A stretch of DNA of 64,000 bases from Kaistella flava (ex Peng et al. 2021). GTDB taxonomy: Bacteria; Bacteroidota; Bacteroidia; Flavobacteriales; Weeksellaceae. The first letter of the stretch is position 1, and each line of letters begins with the position of its first letter. The position numbers and the translations under genes are program-made. The stretch is taken from contig NZ_CP040442.1 in assembly GCF_015191005.1 (NCBI RefSeq), positions 2,046,001-2,110,000 of the forward strand, given 5' to 3'. This document shows positions 7,410 through 16,274 of this stretch, piece by piece. The notes below the pieces were generated by a model that made no database searches, was not told the DNA's origin, and worked only from the letters and a program-made list of their open reading frames with translations.

Positions 7410-10214
7410 ATGAAAAAAATCTATCTATTCTTTTTCTCCTTATTTTATATTGCTAATTTCTCTCAAACTATTGAAGCCGAGATTTACGAAATTAATTATA
7501 ATACAGGCGTAAATCCTCAGTATTTACAGAAATACAATGACCAGATTATTTTCTGGAGCGGCGATCTTTGGAGTTATAATTTTACGACCAAAAAAAGTAC
7601 GTTAATTAAAAAGATATTTCCGTACACACCGCAATTTTCGAGCGATGTTCAATTTACTTTATTTAAAAACAAGGTTTATTTTTTGGTCGATGTTTCATCA
7701 AAAACACAACTTTGGGCAACCGACGGAACCGAAACTGGAACAAAACAGATTTTTGAATTTCCCGATAATTACGTCACGCAGATCACGGCTGATGAAAGTA
7801 AAATTCTCATTACCGAAAGAAATAATATCTATATCTCCGACGGAACTTCTGCTGGAACGAAATTACTCAAACAAATGGATGGGCAGACTTTAGAATCTAA
7901 AGCCTTTAAATTTAATTCTCACTTTATTTTTGCCGCAAAAAATGCTAATTACAGCAATGAACTTTGGATCACCAACAGCATTGACGAAACAACTTCAAAA
8001 ATAAAAATTGAAGGAACAGAAGACCCATTATATATTCACACTACTCTGAAATTTTTCGATTTAAATGGAATGGTGTTGTTTAATGCTCAAAATGCCTCCG
8101 GAACTCAAACCGGCTTATGGTCGCTGGATCTTGCGACCAAGAAAGCGAAATTTATTTATACTACCCGAACTTTAACTTCAGGGGAAATTTTAAATAACAA
8201 ATTAGTGTTCATGGGTAACACCATCGAAAACGGCTCCAATATTTTCGTTACCGATGGAACTCCTGAAAACACCAAAGTACTTAGTTCGACCATGCATTTC
8301 GCATCGTCAAGTCAAGATGAACTTGGTTTACAAAAATTAGGAAATTCAATTTACTTTTTCCCGTATAGTCAAGAAAGAAACCGACTTTGGAAAACTGATG
8401 GAACAGTGGGTGGAACGGTTCCCACCAGTATTTTAATTCCAAATGATTTTGCTGCAAGTATCCTTAGATATTTTCCGCTGAATCAAATGATTTTAATTGA
8501 AAACTCTGGTCACACTACTTTTTATTTGATGGATCAATTTGAAAATTTAAGTCTCTTAGGTGAGAATCGATTAAGCAATTCTATTGAGATTAGTGGGAGC
8601 ATGATTTTCCCTTATGAGAATCAAAAATATGGAAGGGAACTTTTTCAATATAATATTGAAACGAAACAAGTTTCCATATTTAAAGATACCATGCACGAGC
8701 AAGGCAGTAAACCAATAAATGCAGTTGCAACCGCCGACAACAGTTTAATCTTCACAGGATTTGATGGATCCTACAACAATCAATTCTATAAAATAGCAAA
8801 AAAAAGCGATCAACCTGAAGCCATTAAAATTAGCAATTCCATCTACCCAAATGTACCTGAAGGAGAATTGTTTAGAGTTGGCAACTACTATTATATTACC
8901 CCAAATTCATACTCTTCACAAATCGTTAAATCCAATGGCACAGAAGCAGGAACGAAAAAAATGACTCTTCCAGTCAATACACAAGTTGATCAGTACACTA
9001 CATTTGGGAATCTAAATGATGAATCTCTCATTGCCACGATTTATTACAGTGGCGGAAACGGTGGAATGATGCGGATTATGAAAAATGATATCAACAGTGA
9101 AACTTTAGAATTGATTAAGGAAGTACCTGGCAGTTCATCATCTCAAACAAAATCTATCTTCTATAACGGCTCCCTTTATTTCACTATTTCTAAGAATAAT
9201 AAATACGAAATATGGAAAACAGATGGAACAACGGATGGAACTATGATTGCGCTAAATATTACAGATGAAGAATATTACAGCAATGTCCCAAGATTATTAG
9301 GTGTATTTGATAATCAATTCCTAATCGCTAAGAACTATAGATTATACAAGTACAACAGCAGCACCCAAGCGGTTACTGAAATTCCTTTTCCAGTTAATGA
9401 TTGGGGAATACGTCAATGGAATGTTTCTCAAAACATGATCGAAATTGAAGGAAAATTATATTTAATGTCCCAAAACGGATACGGAACAATTTACAAATTC
9501 GATAATTTACAAACTCCTCCCACCGAAATTATGAGCAGTAATAATATGGGCGTTTTTGCGAATTTCAAAAAATGTGGCTCAACGCTCTATTTTGGAACGA
9601 GTAATTATGATGGTAAAAGTAACAACTTGTGGAGCATTAACATCAATGATAATTCTTACAAAGAAATCATTGCAAACTCTTCCACTTCTGCCGTTTCTAA
9701 TTTAACGTGCATTAATAATTATTTATATTTCACTAAGGAAAACAGCAGTAAAATTTGGCGAACAAACGGAACTGCAGAGAGCACCATCACATTACCAGTC
9801 ACCGTAGTAAACGAAGAACAAATTGTAGATACTGATCAGATTTTAAAGTTAATCAATTTAGAAAACACTTTATATTTTGTCGCAAAAACAAAAACTTCTG
9901 GGGAAGAATTATATTCTGTAACCACCGAATTACCGATTTATCTTAACACAGGAAATGTAAAATCAGACGCTCAGAAATTGAAGCTGATTCTATATCCGAA
10001 TCCAGCTTCTGACTTTATTAAAATTAAAGAAACTGGCGATTTAAAAGTTGAAACGTATACAATTTTTGATTTTTCGGGAAGACTTATTTCTTCTGGAAGA
10101 TATACCAGTGAAAATCAAATCATCGATGTTCAGCAATTAAATGCAGGAAATTACCTCATTCAAATTACGGCTAAAAACGGAACTCAATTTTCACAACAGT
10201 TTATTAAAAAATAA
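7410..10214 (+). CDS. T9SS-exported DGTxxGT-repeat protein with type A sorting domain
   Basis: A 934-residue secreted protein. After a signal peptide ending NFSQ, at least six copies of a WxTDGTxxGT-type repeat are visible (for example WATDGTETGTK, YISDGTSAGTK, WKTDGTVGGTV, WKTDGTTDGTM, WRTNGTAEST). This matches the ELWxxDGTxxGT repeat of Bacteroidota surface proteins, thought to form beta-propeller-like blades. The last ~75 residues are a T9SS type A sorting domain with the YPNPASDF start, a FDFSGRLI core, a LNAGNYLIQI strand and a terminal Lys-Lys. The cargo is expected to be moved across the outer membrane and anchored or released. A hairpin terminator follows directly. Ligand or role is unknown. 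Confidence 0.85.
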   Translation: MKKIYLFFFSLFYIANFSQTIEAEIYEINYNTGVNPQYLQKYNDQIIFWSGDLWSYNFTTKKSTLIKKIFPYTPQFSSDVQFTLFKNKVYFLVDVSSKTQLWATDGTETGTKQIFEFPDNYVTQITADESKILITERNNIYISDGTSAGTKLLKQMDGQTLESKAFKFNSHFIFAAKNANYSNELWITNSIDETTSKIKIEGTEDPLYIHTTLKFFDLNGMVLFNAQNASGTQTGLWSLDLATKKAKFIYTTRTLTSGEILNNKLVFMGNTIENGSNIFVTDGTPENTKVLSSTMHFASSSQDELGLQKLGNSIYFFPYSQERNRLWKTDGTVGGTVPTSILIPNDFAASILRYFPLNQMILIENSGHTTFYLMDQFENLSLLGENRLSNSIEISGSMIFPYENQKYGRELFQYNIETKQVSIFKDTMHEQGSKPINAVATADNSLIFTGFDGSYNNQFYKIAKKSDQPEAIKISNSIYPNVPEGELFRVGNYYYITPNSYSSQIVKSNGTEAGTKKMTLPVNTQVDQYTTFGNLNDESLIATIYYSGGNGGMMRIMKNDINSETLELIKEVPGSSSSQTKSIFYNGSLYFTISKNNKYEIWKTDGTTDGTMIALNITDEEYYSNVPRLLGVFDNQFLIAKNYRLYKYNSSTQAVTEIPFPVNDWGIRQWNVSQNMIEIEGKLYLMSQNGYGTIYKFDNLQTPPTEIMSSNNMGVFANFKKCGSTLYFGTSNYDGKSNNLWSININDNSYKEIIANSSTSAVSNLTCINNYLYFTKENSSKIWRTNGTAESTITLPVTVVNEEQIVDTDQILKLINLENTLYFVAKTKTSGEELYSVTTELPIYLNTGNVKSDAQKLKLILYPNPASDFIKIKETGDLKVETYTIFDFSGRLISSGRYTSENQIIDVQQLNAGNYLIQITAKNGTQFSQQFIKK

Positions 10215-10241
10215 GTACTTCTATCAAAAATGAAATTAGTT

Positions 10242-10280
10242 AATATTTGTTGTAAAATCATTTACAACAAATATTTTTAT
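10242..10280 (+). terminator. Intrinsic terminator of the DGTxxGT-repeat gene
   Basis: A perfect 15-bp stem (10242-10256 with 10261-10275) around an ATCA loop is followed by TTTAT. It lies 28 bp after the stop codon. Confidence 0.8.
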
Positions 10281-10286
10281 ATAGTT

Positions 10287-10331
10287 AATTCCGATGGAAG
10301 TTTTAGAACAAAAGTTTTTCTAAAAAATAAA
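10287..10331 (+). pseudogene. Duplicated 3'-end fragment of the 255-residue gene
   Basis: In frame this 45-bp stretch reads NSDGSFRTKVFLKNK. That closely resembles the last residues of the protein at 6575-7342 (NSDGSFRKEVFEKK). The bases align with scattered substitutions only. No start or longer frame is attached, so this is a remnant, wedged between the terminator and the uvrC stop. Confidence 0.6.
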
Positions 10332-10333
10332 GT

Positions 10334-12127
10334 TTAGTTTGGATTAAAATATTCCCAAATAATTTTCCCTTTCGATTTCCCTAAGATTTCTTCTAAGGTT
10401 TCTAAATTCGATTCTCTCACCCGCTTCACTGATTTCAGTTTTTGAAGCAAGAGTTCAATCGTCTTTTCTCCAACGCCAGGAATCCCGTCGAGTTCAGATA
10501 TGATGGTAGAATTGGTTCTGCGTGCTCGGTGATGTTTCACGCCAAAACGGTGCGATTCATCCCTAACTCTTTGCAGGATTTTCAGGGTTTCAGATTTCTT
10601 ATCTAAATATAACGGAATAGAATCTTCGGGGAAATAAATTTCTTCTAAGCGTTTTGCAATTCCGATGATGGTAATTTTTCCATACAAACCGAGCAACTTT
10701 AAACTTTTAACCGCAGAAGACAATTGGCCTTTTCCACCATCAATTAAAATCAATTGTGGCAAAGGTTCAGCTTCTTCTAAAACTCTTTTGTAACGACGGT
10801 AAATCACTTCTTCCATGGTTTTATAATCATCAGGACCAACAACTGTTTTCGGATGAAAAATTCGGTAATCTGCTTTACTGGGTTTACCATCTTTAAAAAC
10901 AACGCAAGCGGAAACGGGATTTGTTCCCTGAATATTCGAGTTGTCAAAACCTTCAATATGTCTCGGTTCCGTCGGCATTCGAAGCAATTTCTGCATTTCT
11001 GCCATAATTCGATTGGTATGTCTTTCGGGATCAACGATTTGTACTTGCTTCAATTTTTCAACGCGATATTCTTTCGCATTTTTTTCAGAGAGTTCAATGA
11101 TTCTTTTCTTGTCACCCATTTTAGGAACAATCAATTTCACATTCGGAATTTCTAAGGTTAAATGAAACGGAATTAATATTTCTTTTGAATTAGAATCAAA
11201 CTTCTGGCGAATTTCAATCATGGCTTCTTCCAAAATATCTTCATCAGATTCTTCCAGAATTTTCTTTATTTCTGTCGTAAAACTTTGGATAATATTTCCG
11301 TTCTGAATTTTGAAATAATTAATATAAGCCGCAGTTTCATCACTCGTCATTCCGAAAACATCGACATCATCAATATTAGGATTTACGACGGTATGTTTAT
11401 GTTGATAATCTTCGAGCAAGTCGATTCTTTCCTTTACAGCTTGTGCATTTTCGAACTCTAAATTCTCAGCAAAAGCCATCATTTGATTCGTCAAATATTC
11501 TTTGGCAGTCCGGAAATCTCCTTTCACAATTCCCCGAATCGCTTCAATTTTCCGATCATAACTTTCTTTCATTTCCAGCATTTCGCACGGACCTTCGCAG
11601 TTTTTAATGTGATATTCCAAACACACTTTGTATTTTCCTTCTGCAATTTTCTTCGGAGAAAGATTCAGATTACAAGTTCGAATTTTATAAAGATGTTTAA
11701 TAGTATCGAGCAAAACCTTAGCAGGACGAACTTTCGCATAAGGACCAAAATATTCGGAACCGTCTTTAATTTTAGTTCTTGTTAAAAAAACTCTTGGGAA
11801 ATCTTCATTTTTAATGCAAATCCAAGGATAGGTTTTGTCATCCTTCAGCATCACATTATAAAAAGGCTGATGTTCTTTAATCAAATTATTTTCCAACAAA
11901 AGGGCGTCGTATTCACTATTTACAACGGTAGTTTCGAGGCGGAAAATTTTGGCAACCATAATTCGGGTTCGATAACCCGCCTGGTTTTTATTGAAATAAG
12001 AAAGAACTCTTTTCTTTAAATTCTTCGCTTTACCAACGTATAATAAGTTTCCGTTTTTTTCATAATATCGGTAAACTCCGGGATCAGATGGTAAAGTTTT
12101 TAATTGAAGTTCGAGATCAGCATTCAT
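10334..12127 (-). CDS. uvrC: UvrABC excinuclease subunit C
   Basis: A 597-residue protein of normal UvrC length. It makes both incisions around bulky DNA lesions in nucleotide excision repair with UvrA and UvrB. Domains in order: an N-terminal GIY-YIG nuclease (DPGVYRYY...LLYVGKAKNLKKR, about 15-45), a four-cysteine region near 150-180 (C-N-L, VCLEYH, NCEGPCE), a UVR motif (FENAQAVKERIDLLE), an RNase H-like nuclease (FDNSNIQG, LILIDGGKGQL), and a C-terminal helix-hairpin-helix (IPGVGEKTIELLL). All key regions look intact. It stands alone, with a hairpin upstream at 12175-12209. Confidence 0.97.
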   Translation of the reverse strand: MNADLELQLKTLPSDPGVYRYYEKNGNLLYVGKAKNLKKRVLSYFNKNQAGYRTRIMVAKIFRLETTVVNSEYDALLLENNLIKEHQPFYNVMLKDDKTYPWICIKNEDFPRVFLTRTKIKDGSEYFGPYAKVRPAKVLLDTIKHLYKIRTCNLNLSPKKIAEGKYKVCLEYHIKNCEGPCEMLEMKESYDRKIEAIRGIVKGDFRTAKEYLTNQMMAFAENLEFENAQAVKERIDLLEDYQHKHTVVNPNIDDVDVFGMTSDETAAYINYFKIQNGNIIQSFTTEIKKILEESDEDILEEAMIEIRQKFDSNSKEILIPFHLTLEIPNVKLIVPKMGDKKRIIELSEKNAKEYRVEKLKQVQIVDPERHTNRIMAEMQKLLRMPTEPRHIEGFDNSNIQGTNPVSACVVFKDGKPSKADYRIFHPKTVVGPDDYKTMEEVIYRRYKRVLEEAEPLPQLILIDGGKGQLSSAVKSLKLLGLYGKITIIGIAKRLEEIYFPEDSIPLYLDKKSETLKILQRVRDESHRFGVKHHRARRTNSTIISELDGIPGVGEKTIELLLQKLKSVKRVRESNLETLEEILGKSKGKIIWEYFNPN

Positions 12128-12174
12128 GATACAAAAATAAGGATTTGCTTTGTAAAAAAGAACAGCTGAAAAAC

Positions 12175-12209
12175 AAAATCAGTCTGTCGAAAAACGACAG
12201 ACTGATTTT
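12175..12209 (-). terminator. Hairpin terminator between the 604-residue gene and uvrC
   Basis: A perfect 15-bp stem (12175-12189 with 12195-12209) with an AAAAA loop lies just upstream of uvrC. The arms end in A/T runs, so it could act in both directions. It most likely stops read-through from the minus-strand gene upstream. Confidence 0.7.
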
Positions 12210-12237
12210 TATAATTAAGAAATATTAAAGATTTTCA

Positions 12238-12470
12238 ACCACAAAGTCACAAAAGTTTAATTCATGAAAAGTTTAAAAACATACTTCCCAAAGAACACAA
12301 AATATTATAGATCTAAAGATTTCCACCTTCGTGAACATCAATTTTTAAAATTTTGAAGTATCCTTTTGTGAACTTTTCAGAAGTATAATTTCACACTAAA
12401 AGAAACTAAAACTTATGTTACTTATGTGTTTAAAAGAAATTAATCCATTAAAACTTTATGCCTTTGTGGT
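12238..12470. repeat. Second inverted-repeat element in a gene-free stretch
   Basis: The 355-bp gap 12128-12482 holds no gene. Besides the terminator it contains an element whose ends are near-inverted copies: ACCACAAAGTCACAAAAGTT at 12238-12257 and, reversed, ACCACAAAGGCATAAAGTTT at 12451-12470. The interior is AT-rich with no usable frame. The ends resemble those at 1137-1277 and 26701-26850. Confidence 0.55.
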
Positions 12471-12482
12471 TTATAAATTCTA

Positions 12483-14297
12483 TTAAACTTTTACGTTTTC
12501 AGGGATTTCAATACCAATAATTTTATTCTTAAAATCTGCTAGTTGAAGTTCAACCGTTTTCAAATTATTTTTGAAAAAAGAAGTTTCTGCAAATAACGTT
12601 TCATAATAATTAATACCTTCAATCAAATTATTTCTAAAGGTTTTCCATTTTTTAGTTTGAGCATTGGTGAAACTTTCAGAGAATTCTTCAATTTCGTTTT
12701 TCAGATATTCTACGTACATTTTCAACTCATTCACGAAAATATTCGGACGGTCGTTTTGATGCATTACATTTTCGTTTCCGTAAATATGTTTCACCATATT
12801 GGCAAGCGAAACTTCTTCGTCAAAATACGCCAAGTTAGGACCTGGACAAACTACTACTCCTTGTTTCTCACCTTTAATTGGAATTTCACTTTCGAGATAA
12901 GAAGAGTTGACCAATCCGACACAAAGGCAAGATTTTTCGGTGATTTTCGTTTTTCTTTTATCGTATTCTTTCAAAGTAATTTCATCTTTCACTACTTCCA
13001 AATCTTTCAGTTTAACTGTTTGATATTTTCTGGAAGCGGTACAGATTCCTTCTGGTGAGAATTCTTTACTTAAAGCCAAGTACTTTTTCGGGCAAGAACT
13101 TCCGGCTTTTTCTTTATTAATTTTTTCCTGTTTGAAAAACTCATTCGTACTTCCTTTAACAGTATTAAACGGAATTCCGAGCGGAGAAATATTGCTTAAG
13201 TAAAAATCTTGTTCTTTCGATTTTGACAATAATTCACGCGTTTCTTTGTCCACAGAAGTCGCTTCAGGAACCAACAAAAATGGTGAACCCCAACCGATAC
13301 TATCGACTTTATAATTCTCTAATAAAAACTCATGTTCTTCAGCAGTTCCTACTCCGCCTTGAACGGTGATTTTCATATCTAATGGTTGTGTTGGAACAGG
13401 AATTTCCTTTTGTGTTAAAGCATTCACCATCAATTCATGAGCAGAAGCAATAAGGTCGTTTTTCTTTTGTTTGAATTCTTCCATGATTGGACCGAGCAAT
13501 AAACCATCGGTTGCGAAAGCGTGTCCTCCACAGTTTAAACCTGATTCGACGCGGTATTCAGAAACCCAAAGTCCTTTTTTGGCTAAGAAATTTCCCTGAA
13601 TCATCGCTGAACGGAAATCACTTACTTTCAAAATAATTTTCTTTTTCAATTCTCCTTTTTCGTTCGGGAAAAAATCTGGAAAAGATTCGAAGTAACTGTA
13701 CAATCTCGGATTCATTCCGGCAGAAAGCACAATCGAAGAAGATAGTTTACTGTTGGCAAATCCTCGTAAAGAAACGTGAGCGTCATTATACATAACAGGC
13801 AATTGTTCGCCTTTAACGAAATTATCTTTGTCCACTTTCGTCATGACATTTACGTCAATACTTCCAGGAGAAAGATTGCTTTCTAAAAACTTCCACACAT
13901 TTTCGGTGAAGTTTTCTTTTTGTTCTGCTAAGTTTTCTAAACCTTTTTTTAGGTCAGATTTATTCGGAAGCATGTCGATATATTCATTCAATGCTTCTTT
14001 GCTTTTACTTAACTCTTGCTTGAAATTTTCAAATTTTATATTCACCACATCATGCACCATATCGAGGTACGCTGTAATTCTTTTGGCGCGGTAATCTTCA
14101 ATTTTATTAGAAATCTCGGTATAAGAGAAATTATTTCTCTTATGATAAAGACTGTTCATTTTCTCAATAATCTCATCATCGATAATTGAAATTACAGAAG
14201 AGATTCCGTATTGCGCAACGCGAATCGGACTGTCTATCGTATAAGCCAATCCCATTACCGGAATGTGAAAATTGTGTGCGGGCTTTTTCTTATTCAT
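12483..14297 (-). CDS. Uncharacterised protein with FMN-type TIM-barrel features and clustered cysteines
   Basis: A 604-residue protein not assigned to a named family. The N-terminal two-thirds resemble, by eye, the nitronate monooxygenase/FabK type of FMN TIM barrel: a first strand HIPVMGLAYTIDSP, a glycine/histidine turn LNCGGHAFATDG, a phosphate-binding-like turn QGGVGTAEEH and then WGSPFLLVPEA, the place where that family has GTRFLATPE. A helical insertion (about 75-135) interrupts the barrel. Further on are cysteines in GSSCPKK, EGICTAS, KSCLCVG and VVCPGPN, which could bind an iron-sulfur cluster. The C-terminus is a long helix. The gene is divergent from hutH. Fold assignment and cofactor are inference. 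Confidence 0.6.
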   Translation of the reverse strand: MNKKKPAHNFHIPVMGLAYTIDSPIRVAQYGISSVISIIDDEIIEKMNSLYHKRNNFSYTEISNKIEDYRAKRITAYLDMVHDVVNIKFENFKQELSKSKEALNEYIDMLPNKSDLKKGLENLAEQKENFTENVWKFLESNLSPGSIDVNVMTKVDKDNFVKGEQLPVMYNDAHVSLRGFANSKLSSSIVLSAGMNPRLYSYFESFPDFFPNEKGELKKKIILKVSDFRSAMIQGNFLAKKGLWVSEYRVESGLNCGGHAFATDGLLLGPIMEEFKQKKNDLIASAHELMVNALTQKEIPVPTQPLDMKITVQGGVGTAEEHEFLLENYKVDSIGWGSPFLLVPEATSVDKETRELLSKSKEQDFYLSNISPLGIPFNTVKGSTNEFFKQEKINKEKAGSSCPKKYLALSKEFSPEGICTASRKYQTVKLKDLEVVKDEITLKEYDKRKTKITEKSCLCVGLVNSSYLESEIPIKGEKQGVVVCPGPNLAYFDEEVSLANMVKHIYGNENVMHQNDRPNIFVNELKMYVEYLKNEIEEFSESFTNAQTKKWKTFRNNLIEGINYYETLFAETSFFKNNLKTVELQLADFKNKIIGIEIPENVKV

Positions 14298-14488
14298 ATT
14301 ATTTTAAGGTCTCTTTATTAATTAGGTCAATTTAAATAACTATCAAAATTAGAATTAAATTTTTAATTATGTATAGGATACTATTTATATTCTTCTTCAT
14401 TTCTCATGATTTTTGTCAGCAAATAAAAAAGCGCTCAACTATTTTCACAGATTCTTAAAAAGGCGTATTTTTAGGCAAATTCTTATCA

Positions 14489-15979
14489 ATGAAAATTTAC
14501 GGCGTAGATACTTTTACGATCAAAGACATCATGGCGATTTTAAAAGATCCCAATCATGCAAAACTCAATAAAGAAGCAAAACAAAAAATTCTGAAATCTC
14601 AGAAAAACGTACAGAAAATAGTAGCCTCCGATAGGACGGTTTATGGAATCAATACCGGTTTCGGTCCACTTTGTGACGTGAAAATTTCAGAAGCAGAAAC
14701 TGCTTTACTTCAGCATAATTTAATTATTTCTCACGCCGTTGGTGTTGGAAAACCAATTGCTAAAGATTATTCAAGAGTGATGATCATTGCAAAAGTTCAT
14801 GCTTTATCAAAAGGGTTTTCTGGTGTTTCTCTGGAAGTAATTGAGCGATTAATTTTAATGCTGGAAAAAGACATTATTCCAGTGGTGCCGGAACAAGGTT
14901 CTGTAGGTGCGTCTGGCGATTTGGCTCCGTTGGCTCATTTGGTTTTACCACTTTTAGGTTTAGGAAAAGTTTGGCAAAACAATGAAATCGTAGAAACAGG
15001 AAAAGCGTTAAAAAAACATGGTTTAAAACCTTTGCAACTCGGTCCAAAAGAAGGATTAGGTTTAATTAATGGAACCCAGTTTATTTTAGCACATGCTATT
15101 TTAGGTTTAAATAAATTCAAATATTTACTCGACTTGGCCGACCTAACTGCGGCGGTAAGTTTAGAAGCATATCGCGGTTCTGCAAGTCCTTTTAAAAAGG
15201 AACTTCATGATATTCGCCCATTTGATGGCAGCCGAAAAGTGGCTTCAAGAATGCGAAAGTTTTTGAAAGATTCTGACAATTTAAAAAGTCACGAATTCTG
15301 TGATCGAGTTCAAGATCCTTATTCAATGAGATGTGTTCCTCAAGTTCATGGAGCGAGTAGAAATGCTTACGAACATTTAAAAAATTTAGCACAAACTGAA
15401 TTGAATTCTGTGACTGATAATCCTATTGTTTTAAGTGCTGAAGAATCTATTTCAGGAGGAAATTTCCACGGACAGTTATTGGCGTTACCTTTAGATTACG
15501 CGACTTTAGCAGTAGCAGAATTAGGAAATATTTCTGACAGAAGAAGTTATCTTTTACTGGAAGGAAAATATGGTTTACCACGATTATTAACTGAAAGTTC
15601 AGGTTTAAATTCCGGATTTATGATTCCGCAATATACTTCTGCAGCGTTGGTTACGGAAAATAAAACGTTATGTTTCCCGGCTTCGGCAGATTCTATTCCG
15701 ACGAGTTTGGGACAGGAAGATCATGTTTCGATGGGAAGTATTTCGGGTAGAAAATTCAATCAGGTTTTAGGAAATTTAGAAAATATTCTTTCTGTAGAAT
15801 TAATGTTTGGTGCGCAAGGATTAGAATTTAGAAGACCTGCAAAATGTGGTAAATTTGTTGAAAATGCTTATGCTTTAATCCGAACCAAAGTAGCCAAATT
15901 AGAGGAAGACCGATTGATTGGTGAAGATATGTTGGCTATAGCAGACTTGATTAGAGAAAGAAAATTTGAGGTAAATTAA
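14489..15979 (+). CDS. hutH: Histidine ammonia-lyase
   Basis: A 496-residue aromatic amino acid lyase, cytosolic, that removes ammonia from L-histidine to give urocanate. The Ala-Ser-Gly triad that cyclises to the MIO electrophile is at residues 141-143 (GSVGASGDLAPL), and the conserved YGINTGFGP loop is at 52-60. The substrate-selecting pair is Ser81-His82 (IISHAVGVG), as in histidine-specific enzymes; this argues against the tyrosine lyase used in flexirubin pigment synthesis. No hutU, hutI or hutG lies beside it, so the rest of the pathway would have to be elsewhere. Divergent from the 604-residue gene. Family is firm, substrate moderately so. Confidence 0.9.
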   Translation: MKIYGVDTFTIKDIMAILKDPNHAKLNKEAKQKILKSQKNVQKIVASDRTVYGINTGFGPLCDVKISEAETALLQHNLIISHAVGVGKPIAKDYSRVMIIAKVHALSKGFSGVSLEVIERLILMLEKDIIPVVPEQGSVGASGDLAPLAHLVLPLLGLGKVWQNNEIVETGKALKKHGLKPLQLGPKEGLGLINGTQFILAHAILGLNKFKYLLDLADLTAAVSLEAYRGSASPFKKELHDIRPFDGSRKVASRMRKFLKDSDNLKSHEFCDRVQDPYSMRCVPQVHGASRNAYEHLKNLAQTELNSVTDNPIVLSAEESISGGNFHGQLLALPLDYATLAVAELGNISDRRSYLLLEGKYGLPRLLTESSGLNSGFMIPQYTSAALVTENKTLCFPASADSIPTSLGQEDHVSMGSISGRKFNQVLGNLENILSVELMFGAQGLEFRRPAKCGKFVENAYALIRTKVAKLEEDRLIGEDMLAIADLIRERKFEVN

Positions 15980-16070
15980 TTGGATCTAAAAGAGATTGAT
16001 TAAAGTGGTTTCTGTATTTGTGAAAGTAAACTGATTTTTCGGTGGCAAGAAGAACTGCCTGAAGTTATAG

Positions 16071-16159
16071 CCCCGATGGCAGCGGCATCCCCGCAAAGCG
16101 GGATAAAGCGGACAGCGGGACGGGTTTTATAAGAAGCGTAAGTTTTGTTGCTTCTTATA
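16071..16159. repeat. GC-rich REP-like palindromic sequence after hutH
   Basis: A block at 16071-16124 is far richer in G+C than its surroundings and includes a bulged hairpin (ATCCCCGC, AAA, GCGGGAT). It is followed by a 10-bp perfect inverted repeat, TATAAGAAGC at 16128-16137 with its complement at 16150-16159. Blocks of this style recur between genes in flavobacterial genomes (general recollection, not searched). The second hairpin may end the hutH transcript. Confidence 0.55.
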
Positions 16160-16217
16160 GAGAATCTATTGCTTCTAAAATATCGTTTTCTCATTTTCTT
16201 CCTCAAGATTTATTTAT

Positions 16218-16258
16218 AAAAAAAATTCCATCAAAATTAATTGATGGAATTTTTTTTT
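16218..16258. terminator. Bidirectional terminator between hutH and the barrel gene
   Basis: A long stem, ATTCCATCAA paired with TTGATGGAAT and extended by A and T runs, has a six-base loop. It lies between convergent genes and has the T tract in both directions. Confidence 0.85.
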
Positions 16259-16274
16259 ATCATTGAAAAATGAA

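Noticed and set aside
14369..14458. Small ORF (29 codons, MYRILFIFFF...) between the barrel-like gene and hutH
   Set aside because: Short, AT-rich, overlaps the region where both divergent promoters should lie, and has no visible ribosome-binding site or known relative. Chance open frame is likely.
16000..16206. 68-codon minus-strand frame across the GC-rich block
   Set aside because: Covers a palindromic repeat and a hairpin; composition and content are explained by the repeat, not by a protein.
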